The notes beneath the pieces are model-generated. The model was given only the letters and a program-made list of their open reading frames with translations. It did not search any database and was not told the DNA's origin. This document shows positions 1 through 8,111 of a stretch of 64,000 bases of DNA, piece after piece. The position numbers and the translations under genes were made by a program. The DNA comes from Xenophilus sp. L33. GTDB taxonomy: Bacteria; Pseudomonadota; Gammaproteobacteria; Burkholderiales; Burkholderiaceae_C. Within the stretch, counting starts at the first letter, position 1; each line of letters opens with the position of its first letter. The stretch lies in NCBI RefSeq assembly GCF_009765735.1, contig NZ_LMUW01000170.1:20997-84996 (forward strand), given 5' to 3'.

Positions 1-803
1 GCGCTGGACGAGAAGGAGAAGGGATGCCCGGTGATCTTGAACGGGCTGCCCCACAAGGTGAGCCAGCCGAACTGGCCGGGCCGGAAGCGGAAGCCCGCAT
101 GGCCTTCGGGCACCATCACCACCGTGGTGGTGTCGCCGCGCTCGGCGCGCACCTCGGCGATGCGATAGGGCCGCCGCAGCATGAAGAGCGGCTTGAAGAG
201 GCGCACGTAGAAGAGCAGGCAGAGCCAGAAGATCGCCATGCAGATCCACAGCGCGCGCTTCCACGGATCGGCCAGGTAGAAGCCCCAGCCGACCATGTGC
301 ATCAGCCCGCCGCCGACCGCGATCAGCGCCAGCGCGATGTGCCCGGCATGCCACAACTCGTAGCTGATGCGCAGCTTCGTGCGCCAGAGCGCGGTCACCA
401 CCAGCAGCACCAGGCAGCCGATCGAGACGAAGGCGGCGATGGCGCCGAGCGGCACCTCGGTCAGCGAGGCCGGCATCGCGAGCTTGTCGGAGCCGGTCGC
501 GAACAGGATGACCGGGTGCACCACCACCAGCCCCACCGCGATCAGCGAGATGCGGCGATGGAAGTGGTAGATGACGTCCTCGCCGAACGGATCGGTCACG
601 TGGCGGAAGCGCGCGGTCAGGCCGAATTGCAGGCCCATCATGGCCAGCCCCGAATAGCCGAGCGCGACCGAGAACTCGGTCCAGAAGCCGCGGCTCGGCG
701 GCAGGGTGCCGGCCAGCATCGCCAGCATCGGCGCCAGGATGAACAGCAGGTAGATGCCGATCCAGACCGTGCGCCGCAGCAGGTCGCGCGCCACTACAGA
801 CAT
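1..803 (-). CDS. Ferric reductase-like transmembrane flavoprotein (partial, C-terminus beyond window)
   Basis: The ATG at 803 opens a frame that runs off the left edge, leaving 267 residues. The N-terminal part has about five or six hydrophobic helices with His residues suited to b-type haems (FHRRIS..VVVHPV, then ELWHAGHI and LMHMVGW). A reductase domain follows, and the visible end reads ITGHPFSFSSS, the FAD-binding motif of ferric reductase/NADPH oxidase-type proteins. The missing part should hold the NAD(P)H domain. It would move electrons across the inner membrane. It overlaps the upstream small gene by 10 bp and lies last in the oxidase cluster, which suggests cotranscription. The family is clear; the electron acceptor is unknown. 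Confidence 0.85.
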   Translation of the reverse strand, partial: MSVVARDLLRRTVWIGIYLLFILAPMLAMLAGTLPPSRGFWTEFSVALGYSGLAMMGLQFGLTARFRHVTDPFGEDVIYHFHRRISLIAVGLVVVHPVILFATGSDKLAMPASLTEVPLGAIAAFVSIGCLVLLVVTALWRTKLRISYELWHAGHIALALIAVGGGLMHMVGWGFYLADPWKRALWICMAIFWLCLLFYVRLFKPLFMLRRPYRIAEVRAERGDTTTVVMVPEGHAGFRFRPGQFGWLTLWGSPFKITGHPFSFSSS

Positions 804-1141
804 GGCGTGAGCAGCAGCGGCGGCGCCAGCACCAGCACGGTCGACACGAAGGCCGCGATCGTGACCCAGAAGATCGCCACGTGCAGGAAGGCGCCGGTCG
901 GGCTGAAGAGCGGGTCGGGCCCCGAGCGCGCGAAGTTGCGCCACATCCAGCCGACCACCAGCAGGTGCAGCACCAGCACGCCGAAGAGGGTGGTGCGCAG
1001 GCCGCCGCCGGACCAGGCGAAGGCGCAGCCGATCGCGTGCACCGCGTAGAGCGCGCACAGCGCGCTGCACCACACGACGAAGCCGGCGCCCAGCCACCAG
1101 AGGCGGCGCGGCGGCACGGTGCGCGAATTCGCGTTCGACAT
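794..1141 (-). CDS. Small three-helix membrane protein of the oxidase cluster
   Basis: This 115-residue protein starts at the ATG that overlaps the ctaDE stop by one base (TGATG) and ends inside the start of the ferric-reductase gene. A basic N-terminus (PPRRLWWLG) is followed by three hydrophobic stretches at roughly residues 12-40, 50-68 and 85-112, with short polar loops between them. I recognise no catalytic motif. Size, position and tight overlaps on both sides suggest an accessory or assembly subunit of the terminal oxidase, comparable to small oxidase-associated proteins, but that is inference from context. Confidence 0.75.
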   Translation of the reverse strand: MSNANSRTVPPRRLWWLGAGFVVWCSALCALYAVHAIGCAFAWSGGGLRTTLFGVLVLHLLVVGWMWRNFARSGPDPLFSPTGAFLHVAIFWVTIAAFVSTVLVLAPPLLLTPCL

Positions 1142-3663
1142 CAGCGGACTCCCATCGTGTTGGCCAGGCTCGGCAGCGCCAGCACGAGTAGCAGCGCGAT
1201 GACGCCGGTCGCCAGCGTGAAGTCGAGCCACAGCCGGGTCAGCCGCGGATCGAGCAGCCGCTTCGGCGAGACCCGCCCACCGGCGATGCGCAGCAGGTTG
1301 CTGACCAGGAAGACGATGCCGATGCCGGCATGGATCACGACGTAGCTGACCAGCGCCGCGGCGGTGGCGCCGAGCGCGTGCTCGGTCGGGTTTGGCGTGA
1401 TGCCGGCGATCTGGACTATCGCGGCGGCGATCGCCAGCACCAGCGCGCCGAGCGCCAGCGCGATCCAGCCCTGCGCCTTGGCGCCGGCGGCGACCGCGCG
1501 CAGCGACCCGCGCGAGGCGACCGCTGCCACCACCAGCATCACGATCGTCGCGAAGACCAGGGTCCAGCTCGGCTGCAGCTGGGCGGCCGCCGGCCAGTTC
1601 GGCGCCGCGATCCAGAGATAGAAGGTACCGAAGATGAGCGAGGTGAAGAGGGTGCCGTCGGCGACCAGCGCGCAGATCAGCGCCAGCCAGGGCGGCGCGC
1701 TGCTCACTTCGGTGTGCGGCGGCACGCTCAGGCCGCGGCCGATGGGCAGCAGGCCGTAGTCGCGGCCGTGGCCGGAGCGCTGGGCCGCGAACAGGAAGAG
1801 GCCGACGATCACCAGCGCGGCGACGATCGCCAGCGGGTAGACCTTGAACAGCAGGCCGAGCACCGCGGTGCCGGTGGCCAGCGCGGTCCACAGCGGCACG
1901 TAGGTCGGCTGCGGCAGCACGATCACCTGCTCCGGCTCGCCGCTGGTCATGTGCACGCCCAGCGTTTCCTGCCAGCCGTTGCGCACGAAGCCGAGGTAGC
2001 CCTCGCCGCGCGCCAGCGACAGCGCCAGGTCGCCCGGCTTCACGCGCTCGGTCTCGGGGCCGACGTGCGGGATCGAGGCGAAGGCATAGGGCTTGGGCGG
2101 GATCGCCATCGCCCATTCGAAGGTGGTGGCGTTCCACGGATCGCGCTTGGAGCGGCGGCCGAAGCGCAGCTGGATCAGGAGGTCGATCACCACCAGGCCG
2201 AAGCCGATCGTCATCACGAAGCTGCCGACCGAGGACAGCAGGTTGAGCGCGTTCCAGCCTTCGTCGCCGCGGTAGCTGAAGACCCGCCGCGGCATGCCGA
2301 GCAGGCCGGTCAGGTGCATCATGAAGAAGGTCAGGTTGAAGCCGATGAAGACCAGCCAGAAGGCCAGCTTCGACAGCCACTGGATGGCGGTGCGCCCGGT
2401 GAGCAGGGGCAGCCAGTAGTAGAGCGCCGCCATCATGGGGAAGGCGAGCGCACCGCCCACCACGTAGTGCATGTGGGCCACCACGAAGTAGGTGTCGTGC
2501 GCCTGCCAGTCGAAGGGCACGATCGCCAGCATCACGCCGGTCAGGCCGCCGCAGACGAAGACCACGAAGAAGCCGAACACGTAGAGCATCGGCAGGTCCC
2601 AGCGCGGGCGGCCGTGCGACAGCGTCGCCAGCCAGGCGAAGACCTGGATCGCGGTCGGCACCGCGACGATCGCCGAGCCGGCGGAGAAGAAGGCCAGCGC
2701 CAGGTGCGGGATGCCGACCGTGAACATGTGATGCACCCAGATGCCGAAGCTCAGGAAGGCCAGCGCGATGATCGCCACCACGATCGCCCGGTAGCCCACC
2801 AGCGGCCGGCGCGCGAACACCGGGATCACGGTCGACAGCACCGCCGCCATCGGCAGGAAGATGATGTAGACGTCCGGATGCCCGAAGAGCCAGAACAGGT
2901 GCTGCCACAGCAGCGGGTCGCCGCCGCGGGTCGGATCGAAGAAGGCCAGGCCGAAGGCGCGCTCCACCTCCAGCAGGATCGAGCCGAGGATCAGCGGCGG
3001 GAAGGCCACGATCATCATCAGCGCCGTCACCAGGATGTACCAGCCGAAGATCGGCATCTTGTCGAGCGACATGCCGGGCGCGCGCATCTTGAGCACCGAC
3101 ACGATGATCTCGACCGCCAGGCTCAGCGCCGAGATCTCGACGAAGGTCACGCCCAGCAGCCAGACGTCGGCGTTGAGGCCGGGCGTGTAGATGCTGGAGC
3201 TGAGCGGCGTGTACATGAACCAGCCGCCGTCGGGCGCGACGCGGGCGATCAGCGAGACGGTGAGGATGGTGGCGCCGAGCAGGTAGCACCAGTAGCCGTA
3301 GGCCGTGAGCCGCGGGAAGGCGAAGTCGCGGGTGCCGAGGATCTTCGGCGTCAGGTAGACCGCGATGCTCTCCACCATCGGGATCGCGAACAGGAACAGC
3401 ATCATCGAGCCGTGCATGGTGAAGACCTGGTTGTAGGTCTCGGCGTCCATGAAGGCCGAATTCGGCGTCGCCAACTGCACCCGCACGAGCATCCCCAGGA
3501 TGCCGGCGATCGCGAAGAAGGCGAACGAGGTGATCATCATGCGCACGCCGATGACCGAGTGGTTGACCGCGGCGAAACGCTGCAGGCCGGGGCCGGTGGC
3601 CCAGATCGGGTTCAGCTGCCGATGCAGGCGCAAGGCGGTGGTGGGCGGCGGCACTGCGCTCAT
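1141..3663 (-). CDS. ctaD: Cytochrome c oxidase subunits I and III fused (CtaD-CtaE)
   Basis: This 840-residue protein is a haem-copper oxidase subunit I joined to a subunit III-like C-terminal region (about residues 600-840). Ligands are visible: H84 (MHGSMM) and H399 for low-spin haem, H262, H311 and H312 for CuB, H397 for the high-spin haem, and Y266 in GHPDVY for the His-Tyr crosslink. A1-type oxidases usually carry GHPEVY, so Asp264 replaces the proton-shuttling Glu. It reduces O2 in the inner membrane using electrons from CuA in CtaC. The chosen ATG at 3663 overlaps the ctaC stop (ATGA). I-III fusions are known in caa3-type oxidases. Confidence 0.95.
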   Translation of the reverse strand: MSAVPPPTTALRLHRQLNPIWATGPGLQRFAAVNHSVIGVRMMITSFAFFAIAGILGMLVRVQLATPNSAFMDAETYNQVFTMHGSMMLFLFAIPMVESIAVYLTPKILGTRDFAFPRLTAYGYWCYLLGATILTVSLIARVAPDGGWFMYTPLSSSIYTPGLNADVWLLGVTFVEISALSLAVEIIVSVLKMRAPGMSLDKMPIFGWYILVTALMMIVAFPPLILGSILLEVERAFGLAFFDPTRGGDPLLWQHLFWLFGHPDVYIIFLPMAAVLSTVIPVFARRPLVGYRAIVVAIIALAFLSFGIWVHHMFTVGIPHLALAFFSAGSAIVAVPTAIQVFAWLATLSHGRPRWDLPMLYVFGFFVVFVCGGLTGVMLAIVPFDWQAHDTYFVVAHMHYVVGGALAFPMMAALYYWLPLLTGRTAIQWLSKLAFWLVFIGFNLTFFMMHLTGLLGMPRRVFSYRGDEGWNALNLLSSVGSFVMTIGFGLVVIDLLIQLRFGRRSKRDPWNATTFEWAMAIPPKPYAFASIPHVGPETERVKPGDLALSLARGEGYLGFVRNGWQETLGVHMTSGEPEQVIVLPQPTYVPLWTALATGTAVLGLLFKVYPLAIVAALVIVGLFLFAAQRSGHGRDYGLLPIGRGLSVPPHTEVSSAPPWLALICALVADGTLFTSLIFGTFYLWIAAPNWPAAAQLQPSWTLVFATIVMLVVAAVASRGSLRAVAAGAKAQGWIALALGALVLAIAAAIVQIAGITPNPTEHALGATAAALVSYVVIHAGIGIVFLVSNLLRIAGGRVSPKRLLDPRLTRLWLDFTLATGVIALLLVLALPSLANTMGVR

Positions 3664-4415
3664 GGCTTCTTCACCTTCTCTGCCTTGTCGGTCCTGGCTT
3701 CTGTCTTGGCTTCTGTCCTGGCTTCCGTCTTGACCGCGGTGGCCGCACGCTGGATCGCTGCGTTGAATTCCTCCGGTGGATCGGCGACCACGACGAAGCG
3801 CATGTTGGCGTGCCCGAGGCCGCAGAACTGGTTGCACACGCCTTCATAGCGCCCGGGCTGGTCGGCCTGGATGCGCAGCCGGTTGACGTGGCCCGGGATC
3901 GCGTCGAGCTTGCCCGCGAGTTGCGGGATCCACAGCGAATGGATGACGTCGCGGCTGCTGATCAGCACGTCGACCGGCACGCCGGCGGGAATGTGCAGCT
4001 CGTCGTGGGTGACGATGCCCGGATGGCCCGGGTAGCGGAAGGTCCAGGCCCATTGCGCGGCCTCGGCCTCGACCTGCGGCACACTGCTGCCCGGCAGCGG
4101 CAACAGGCGCTCGCCGGCGATCAACGCATAGCCCACCAGCGGGATCAGCACCAGCGCCGGCAGCACCAGGCCGCCGAGCACGATCCAGCGCATCGGCGAG
4201 ACGCTCGAGCCCCAGCCGGGACGCAGGTAGACCAGCGCGAAGATCGCGAGCACCAGCGCGAAGAGCAGCGCCGAGCCGATCAGCATCACCCACCACAGGG
4301 TGGCGATCGAGCCGCCCGCCGGCCCGCGCGGCTCCAGCGCCGACAGCGGCCCGCTGCAGCCGGCCAGCAGTGCCGCGCCGACGATCGATGAAGCAACTAG
4401 AAGCGGCGCGCGCAA
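3660..4415 (-). CDS. ctaC: Cytochrome c oxidase subunit II (CtaC), lipoprotein
   Basis: A TTG at 4415 gives about 251 residues with a lipoprotein signal (LLAGC, Cys20), two transmembrane helices (about 37-64 and 76-101) and a cupredoxin domain. The CuA ligands are complete: H159, C194, C198, H202 and M205. The residue between the cysteines that is normally Glu is Gln196. There is no cytochrome c domain, so this is aa3-like rather than fused caa3. The tail is lysine-rich and built from a 12-base repeat. No in-frame ATG and no clear ribosome site were found, so the start is uncertain. It delivers electrons to the fused CtaDE subunit, whose start overlaps it. Confidence 0.9.
   Translation of the reverse strand: MRAPLLVASSIVGAALLAGCSGPLSALEPRGPAGGSIATLWWVMLIGSALLFALVLAIFALVYLRPGWGSSVSPMRWIVLGGLVLPALVLIPLVGYALIAGERLLPLPGSSVPQVEAEAAQWAWTFRYPGHPGIVTHDELHIPAGVPVDVLISSRDVIHSLWIPQLAGKLDAIPGHVNRLRIQADQPGRYEGVCNQFCGLGHANMRFVVVADPPEEFNAAIQRAATAVKTEARTEAKTEARTDKAEKVKKP
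3691..3726. repeat. Three 12-bp direct repeats in the ctaC 3' end
   Basis: Three near-identical 12-base units (GTCYTGGCTTCY on the plus strand) lie end to end and encode alternating KTEA/RTEA in the CtaC tail. The unit length is a multiple of three, so copy-number change would lengthen or shorten the charged tail without breaking the frame. Confidence 0.8.
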
Positions 4416-4466
4416 GCGGCTAGGATTCGTGCTCGACCGATTTCCCCGAACCGAAAGACTCCGCCC

Positions 4467-4979
4467 ATGGCCAAGAACAGCAGCAGCCCGAAGACCCCAC
4501 CCAGCCAGGTCATGCTGGAACTGGAGCGGCTCGATGTCGGTTCGGCGGTCGCGGTGGTGGGCCATCCGCTGCACGTGATGCTGGTGCATTTTCCGGTGGC
4601 TTTCGTGGTCGCGACGCTGGGCGTCGACGTGCTCTATTGGTGGTCGGGCGACGAGTTCTGGCTGCGCGCCGGCGTCTGGGCCGCGGGGACCGCGTTCTGG
4701 ACCGGCGTGCTGGCCAGCCTGGTCGGCACCGGCGAATTGCTGCTGGTACGCGGCATCCGCGCGCACGAGGCCAGTTGGTCGCACGCGATTGCGGCCATGA
4801 CGCTGGTGGCCATCGCCGGCGCCAGCTGGGGCCTGCGGCTGGTCGACCCGGCCTCGGTGCTGCCGCACGGGCTGGTGCTGTCGGTGCTGGCCTCGGTCAT
4901 GGTGGGCTTCGCCGGCTGGCACGGGGGCAAGCTGGTGTTCGATCATGGCATCGGCATCTTGGTGTCGCCGAAGGACTGA
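4467..4979 (+). CDS. DUF2231-like four-helix membrane protein
   Basis: This 170-residue protein begins with a polar tail and then VGHPLHVMLVHFPVA, the HPxH...HFP signature I associate with DUF2231 membrane proteins. Four hydrophobic helices follow, with conserved His residues that could bind haem or metal. It is divergent from ctaC, about 51 bp away, and its 3' end overlaps the opposite-strand CopD-like gene by 37 bp. Members of this family often sit beside oxidase or cytochrome genes. The biochemical role is unknown. Confidence 0.8.
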   Translation: MAKNSSSPKTPPSQVMLELERLDVGSAVAVVGHPLHVMLVHFPVAFVVATLGVDVLYWWSGDEFWLRAGVWAAGTAFWTGVLASLVGTGELLLVRGIRAHEASWSHAIAAMTLVAIAGASWGLRLVDPASVLPHGLVLSVLASVMVGFAGWHGGKLVFDHGIGILVSPKD

Positions 4980-5455
4980 TGCACCCAGCGGCCGAGGCCG
5001 CCCGGTGAGAACAGCTGCTGGGCGAAGGCGTTCGAATCGATCTGCGGCTTGGCCAGCACCACCCACAGCACGGCGGTGATCAGCACCGCATAGGCGAGGG
5101 TGAGCGAGACGAACGAGAGGCGGCCGAAGCGGCCCTTGGCCGTGTAGAGCTGCATCATCACCAGGCCGGCGACCACGTGGAGCATCGCCATGCCGCCGAC
5201 CAGCGCCATCTTCAGCGAGAACCATTCCTCGAAGGTCGCCTGCAAAAAGATGAGGCCGGTGCCGCTGGCGATCGCGATGAAGCCGGCCGGCGAGGTGAGC
5301 TCGACATAGACCAGCCGGGTGATGCGGTGCAGCCGGTCGAGCTCCGCGCCGGCCGCCAGCCCGCGGCGCTGCCAGAACAGGAAGGGCAGGCCGAGCAGGC
5401 CGGCCGACCAGACCGCGATGGCGGCCAGGTGGATGAACTTGAGAACAGTGGTCAC
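4943..5455 (-). CDS. CopD/DUF2269-like four-helix membrane protein
   Basis: The GTG at 5455 overlaps the ctaG stop (GTGA) and gives 170 residues. Four hydrophobic segments are visible (about residues 3-27, 50-73, 85-108 and 117-140), with His residues in the first (FIHLAAIAVW) and third (MLHVVAG) that could bind haem or copper. It resembles the membrane part of CopD and related proteins. Its place between ctaG and ctaC suggests a role in copper or haem supply to the oxidase. Its last 37 bp overlap the convergent DUF2231 gene. The family call is moderate and the function is inferred. Confidence 0.75.
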   Translation of the reverse strand: MTTVLKFIHLAAIAVWSAGLLGLPFLFWQRRGLAAGAELDRLHRITRLVYVELTSPAGFIAIASGTGLIFLQATFEEWFSLKMALVGGMAMLHVVAGLVMMQLYTAKGRFGRLSFVSLTLAYAVLITAVLWVVLAKPQIDSNAFAQQLFSPGGLGRWVHQSFGDTKMPMP

Positions 5456-6195
5456 GCCGAAGCCTTCGCCGGCTCTGCGCTCTCGGCACCCTGCAGGCTG
5501 TGCCATGCCATCCAGAGACCGGCACCCAGGTAGGGCAGCATCGCCGGCACCCACATCAGGAGACCGGCGAGCTGCTGGTCGGCCAGCGGACTGAAGCCCC
5601 AGGCCTCGGTGCTGGCCAGGTGCACCGCATAGAGCGGCGCGGAAGCGAAGACCAGCAGGGCGCCGAGCAGGCCCATCTGGCCGATCGTCGTCGCCAGCGC
5701 GATCAACGCCGGACCGACGTGCGTCGCCGGCGCGAGGATGGCGCGCCACATCAGCCAGGCGCTGCCGAGCAGCGTGAGTTGCATCAGCCAGTAGCCGGCC
5801 ACGCTGGCCAGGCCCCATTGATAGGGCCCCGGCGCATGCCAGGTCCAAAGCAGCAGCGCATGTGCCGCCACCAGAAGCGCCAGCGGCACCTTCGAATCGC
5901 TGCGTTGCGGAAAGGCCAGCGCCAGCAGCGGCGCCACCGCGCTGACGAGGATGACGTGATGCAGCACGCGTGCCGAGAACAGGGCGGAGGACAGGGCGCA
6001 CAGCGGCGAGATGAAGACCACCGCCATCAAGGCGATGGCCGACCAGCCGGCGACGGAATGCCTGGAGCGTGTGCGCACGAGGAGCCAACCCAATGCCGCG
6101 AGCGCCGCAATCACCGTTGGATCGATGTTCCACCGCATGAACAGATCGCCCGGGACCGCTGCGACTCCGCAGTAAGCGATCAATGAACTCTGCAT
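5452..6195 (-). CDS. ctaG: Cytochrome c oxidase assembly protein CtaG (caa3 type)
   Basis: This 247-residue protein has six or seven transmembrane segments and matches the multi-helix CtaG family known from caa3 oxidases, not the Cox11-like CtaG. Visible features include FMRWNIDPTV near the start, the VLHHVILVSAVAPLLAL helix with paired His, and LWTWHAPGPY. The ATG at 6195 has a good purine-rich site (GAGAGGAATCC) upstream. It probably helps insert or metallate the oxidase. It is the first gene of the minus-strand oxidase operon and overlaps the CopD-like gene by 4 bp. Confidence 0.9.
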   Translation of the reverse strand: MQSSLIAYCGVAAVPGDLFMRWNIDPTVIAALAALGWLLVRTRSRHSVAGWSAIALMAVVFISPLCALSSALFSARVLHHVILVSAVAPLLALAFPQRSDSKVPLALLVAAHALLLWTWHAPGPYQWGLASVAGYWLMQLTLLGSAWLMWRAILAPATHVGPALIALATTIGQMGLLGALLVFASAPLYAVHLASTEAWGFSPLADQQLAGLLMWVPAMLPYLGAGLWMAWHSLQGAESAEPAKASA

Positions 6196-6243
6196 GGTGG
6201 ATTCCTCTCTCCCTCGCCGAAAGCAACAGGTGCGGCAAGAGAT

Positions 6244-6271
6244 GTCTGTTGTTCGGAAAATGCTAACAGAC
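6244..6271. promoter_or_regulatory. Inverted repeat upstream of ctaG
   Basis: Perfect 7-bp arms GTCTGTT (6244-6250) and AACAGAC (6265-6271) are separated by 14 bp, 49 to 76 bp upstream of the ctaG start. The spacing suits a dimeric repressor or activator. The regulator is unknown; the TetR gene just upstream is one candidate, but its own divergent region carries a different palindrome. Confidence 0.45.
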
Positions 6272-6317
6272 GAGAAGCGCCGATTTGCAACAAATGAAAC
6301 GCCGCGCTCGCAAATCC

Positions 6318-7091
6318 TCAAGCGCGGCGCAGGGCGCGGCTGCGCGACTCCAGGCCGCGCAGCAGCACGTCGATCCAGGCCTCGAAGCCGCTGTCGAGCG
6401 GCTGCGCCTCGCCGCCCGACCAGCGCAGCAGGAAGGCGCGGTTGCGCAAGTCGCCGAGATGGCGGCCGAGGTGTGGCAGTCGCTCGCGGTCGACCGCATC
6501 GATCTGGGCCCGGCAAGCGGCTTCCCATTCGCCCGAAGGACCGGCCGGCGCGGTCGACAGTTCGAGCGTGGCGAAGCCGCACATCGCGGCGATGACCACG
6601 TTGAAGGCGTCGACCAGCGCATCGCCTTCGAAGCGCGCGTCCTCGAGCGCAGCGACTACCTGATCGAGCAAGGGCGCGTCGAAGGCGGCGTTGTAGGCCA
6701 GTTCGTTGGCGACCAGCGGCGCCAGTTGCGGATGGCGCCGCAGCGCGGCCCGAAATGCCTGCAGCAGGGCGCGAAGACGGGCCTGCCAAGAGCCGGCGGG
6801 CGACTCGGCCGCGACATCGCGAAGTGCCAATGCGATGACGCCCGAAAGCAGCGCATCGCGGTTCGGCACATGCCAATAGACCGCGGCCGGGAAGACGCCG
6901 AGCGTGCTCGCCAGTTCGCGGATGTTGAAGGCGGCCAGGCCCCTGGCGTCGATCAGTGCCAGGGCGGCCTGCAGGATGCGTTCCGGGCCGAGCGCGGGCT
7001 GGCCGGCCAGTGCGGCCGCCTGCTTGCGTGGACGGCCAGGGGTTCGCGGCGGTGGCTCGGGCTTCTTGCGGATGCGTGGGGCGGCTGGCAT
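6318..7091 (-). CDS. TetR/AcrR-family transcriptional regulator
   Basis: This 257-residue protein has a basic, proline-rich N-terminal extension (about 30 residues) and then a TetR helix-turn-helix (ILQAALALIDARGLAAFNIREL...YWHVPNRDALL, about residues 39-88). The C-terminal ligand domain resembles the TetR_C type. It is divergent from the aminotransferase gene, with a perfect 18-bp palindrome between them, so it most likely represses that gene and itself. The ligand is unknown. Confidence 0.9.
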   Translation of the reverse strand: MPAAPRIRKKPEPPPRTPGRPRKQAAALAGQPALGPERILQAALALIDARGLAAFNIRELASTLGVFPAAVYWHVPNRDALLSGVIALALRDVAAESPAGSWQARLRALLQAFRAALRRHPQLAPLVANELAYNAAFDAPLLDQVVAALEDARFEGDALVDAFNVVIAAMCGFATLELSTAPAGPSGEWEAACRAQIDAVDRERLPHLGRHLGDLRNRAFLLRWSGGEAQPLDSGFEAWIDVLLRGLESRSRALRRA

Positions 7092-7119
7092 CGTCTGATT
7101 CTAGGTGATATTGACCACT

Positions 7120-7137
7120 GTTCAATTTAAATTGAAC
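7120..7137. promoter_or_regulatory. Perfect 18-bp palindrome, probable TetR operator
   Basis: GTTCAATTT/AAATTGAAC is a perfect 18-bp palindrome in the 78-bp gap between the divergent TetR and aminotransferase genes. A third CAATTTA half-site follows at 7144-7150. For the minus strand, TTCAAT and CAATAT boxes 17 bp apart include part of the palindrome, so binding would block transcription. Confidence 0.8.
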
Positions 7138-7169
7138 GACGTACAATTTATTCACTCAAGGAGTCCGTC

Positions 7170-8111
7170 ATGCCCATTCCCGCCACCCCGCCCGTCAACC
7201 AGTTCGAAGGCGGCTGCGTCTTCATCGACGGCGCCTACGCGCCGCTGTCCGAAGCGAAGATCTCGATGTTCGACTGGGGCTTCACCCGCTCTGATGTGAC
7301 CTACGACGTCGCCACCACGTGGCACGGCAGCTTCTTCCGGCTCGACGCCCACATGGATCGCTTCTTCGCGAGTTTGCGCAAGATGCATCTGGCCATTCCT
7401 TACAGCCGCGACGAACTGCGCAGCATCCTGCACGGCTGCGTGCGCGCCGGCGGCCTCAAGGACGGCTATGTGGCCATGGTCTGCACCCGCGGCGTGCCGC
7501 CCCGCGGCGCGCGCGATCCGCGCCAGGCGCAGAACCGCTTCTATGCCTACGCGCTGCCCTACGTGTGGATCGCCTCGCGCGAGAAACAGTTGGCGGGCAT
7601 CGACCTGCACATCAGCGAGCGCGTGCGCATCGCGCCGGAGTCGGTCGACCCGACGGTCAAGAACTACCACTGGGCCGACCTGGTGCAGTCGATGTTCGAC
7701 GCCTACGACCGCGGCCACGACACCAGCTGCGTGGTCGACGGCGCCGGCCACATCACCGAAGGCCCGGGTTTCAACGTCTTCGCGGTGAAGAACGGCGTGG
7801 TCCACACCGCCGGCCGCGGCGTGCTCGAAGGCATCTCGCGCCGCACCGCGATCGAGCTGTGCCAGCGCTTCGGCATCCCGCTCGAGATCGGGCCGCTGCC
7901 GGTGGAAACGCTGCGCAGCGCGGACGAAGTGTTCCTGACCTCGAGCGGCGGCGGGATCCTGCCGATCGGCAAGATCGACGGCGTGCCGCTGCCGGGCTTT
8001 CCGGGGCCCGTCACCACGCGGCTGTATGACGGGTATTGGGCGATGCATGAGGAGCCGGCGTTCAATGATCCGGTGGACTATTCAGTTGGGGAAGTTCCTG
8101 ACCGCGGGTGA
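7170..8111 (+). CDS. Class IV PLP aminotransferase, (R)-amine transaminase-like
   Basis: This 313-residue fold-type IV aminotransferase has PLP lysine K164 (VDPTVKNYHW) and E197 (ITEGPGFNVF). Several stretches (ISMFDWGFTRSDVTYDV, FRLDAHMDRFF, ALPYVWI, GPVTTRLYDGYW) recall, from memory, the (R)-selective amine transaminases more than typical branched-chain enzymes; D-amino-acid transaminase is the alternative. It would transfer amino groups between an amine or amino acid and a keto acid in the cytoplasm. It is controlled by the divergent TetR gene. Its last 50 bp overlap the convergent DJ-1/PfpI gene. Confidence 0.88.
   Translation: MPIPATPPVNQFEGGCVFIDGAYAPLSEAKISMFDWGFTRSDVTYDVATTWHGSFFRLDAHMDRFFASLRKMHLAIPYSRDELRSILHGCVRAGGLKDGYVAMVCTRGVPPRGARDPRQAQNRFYAYALPYVWIASREKQLAGIDLHISERVRIAPESVDPTVKNYHWADLVQSMFDAYDRGHDTSCVVDGAGHITEGPGFNVFAVKNGVVHTAGRGVLEGISRRTAIELCQRFGIPLEIGPLPVETLRSADEVFLTSSGGGILPIGKIDGVPLPGFPGPVTTRLYDGYWAMHEEPAFNDPVDYSVGEVPDRG

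Noticed and set aside
412..450. GATGGCGCC inside the ferric-reductase gene as another shared promoter copy
   Set aside because: It is in coding sequence, lacks TCGCTTC at the fixed spacing and has no promoter boxes. A GATGGCGCC in the amidase gene near 21844 was rejected for the same reason.
1330..3849. An 839-codon plus-strand frame opposite ctaDE
   Set aside because: Composition is typical of the antisense of a GC-rich gene, and the minus strand has all haem-copper ligands.
4415..5525. Extension of the ctaC frame upstream to about 5525
   Set aside because: It would run through the plus-strand DUF2231 gene and the CopD-like gene. The lipoprotein signal marks the real start near 4415.
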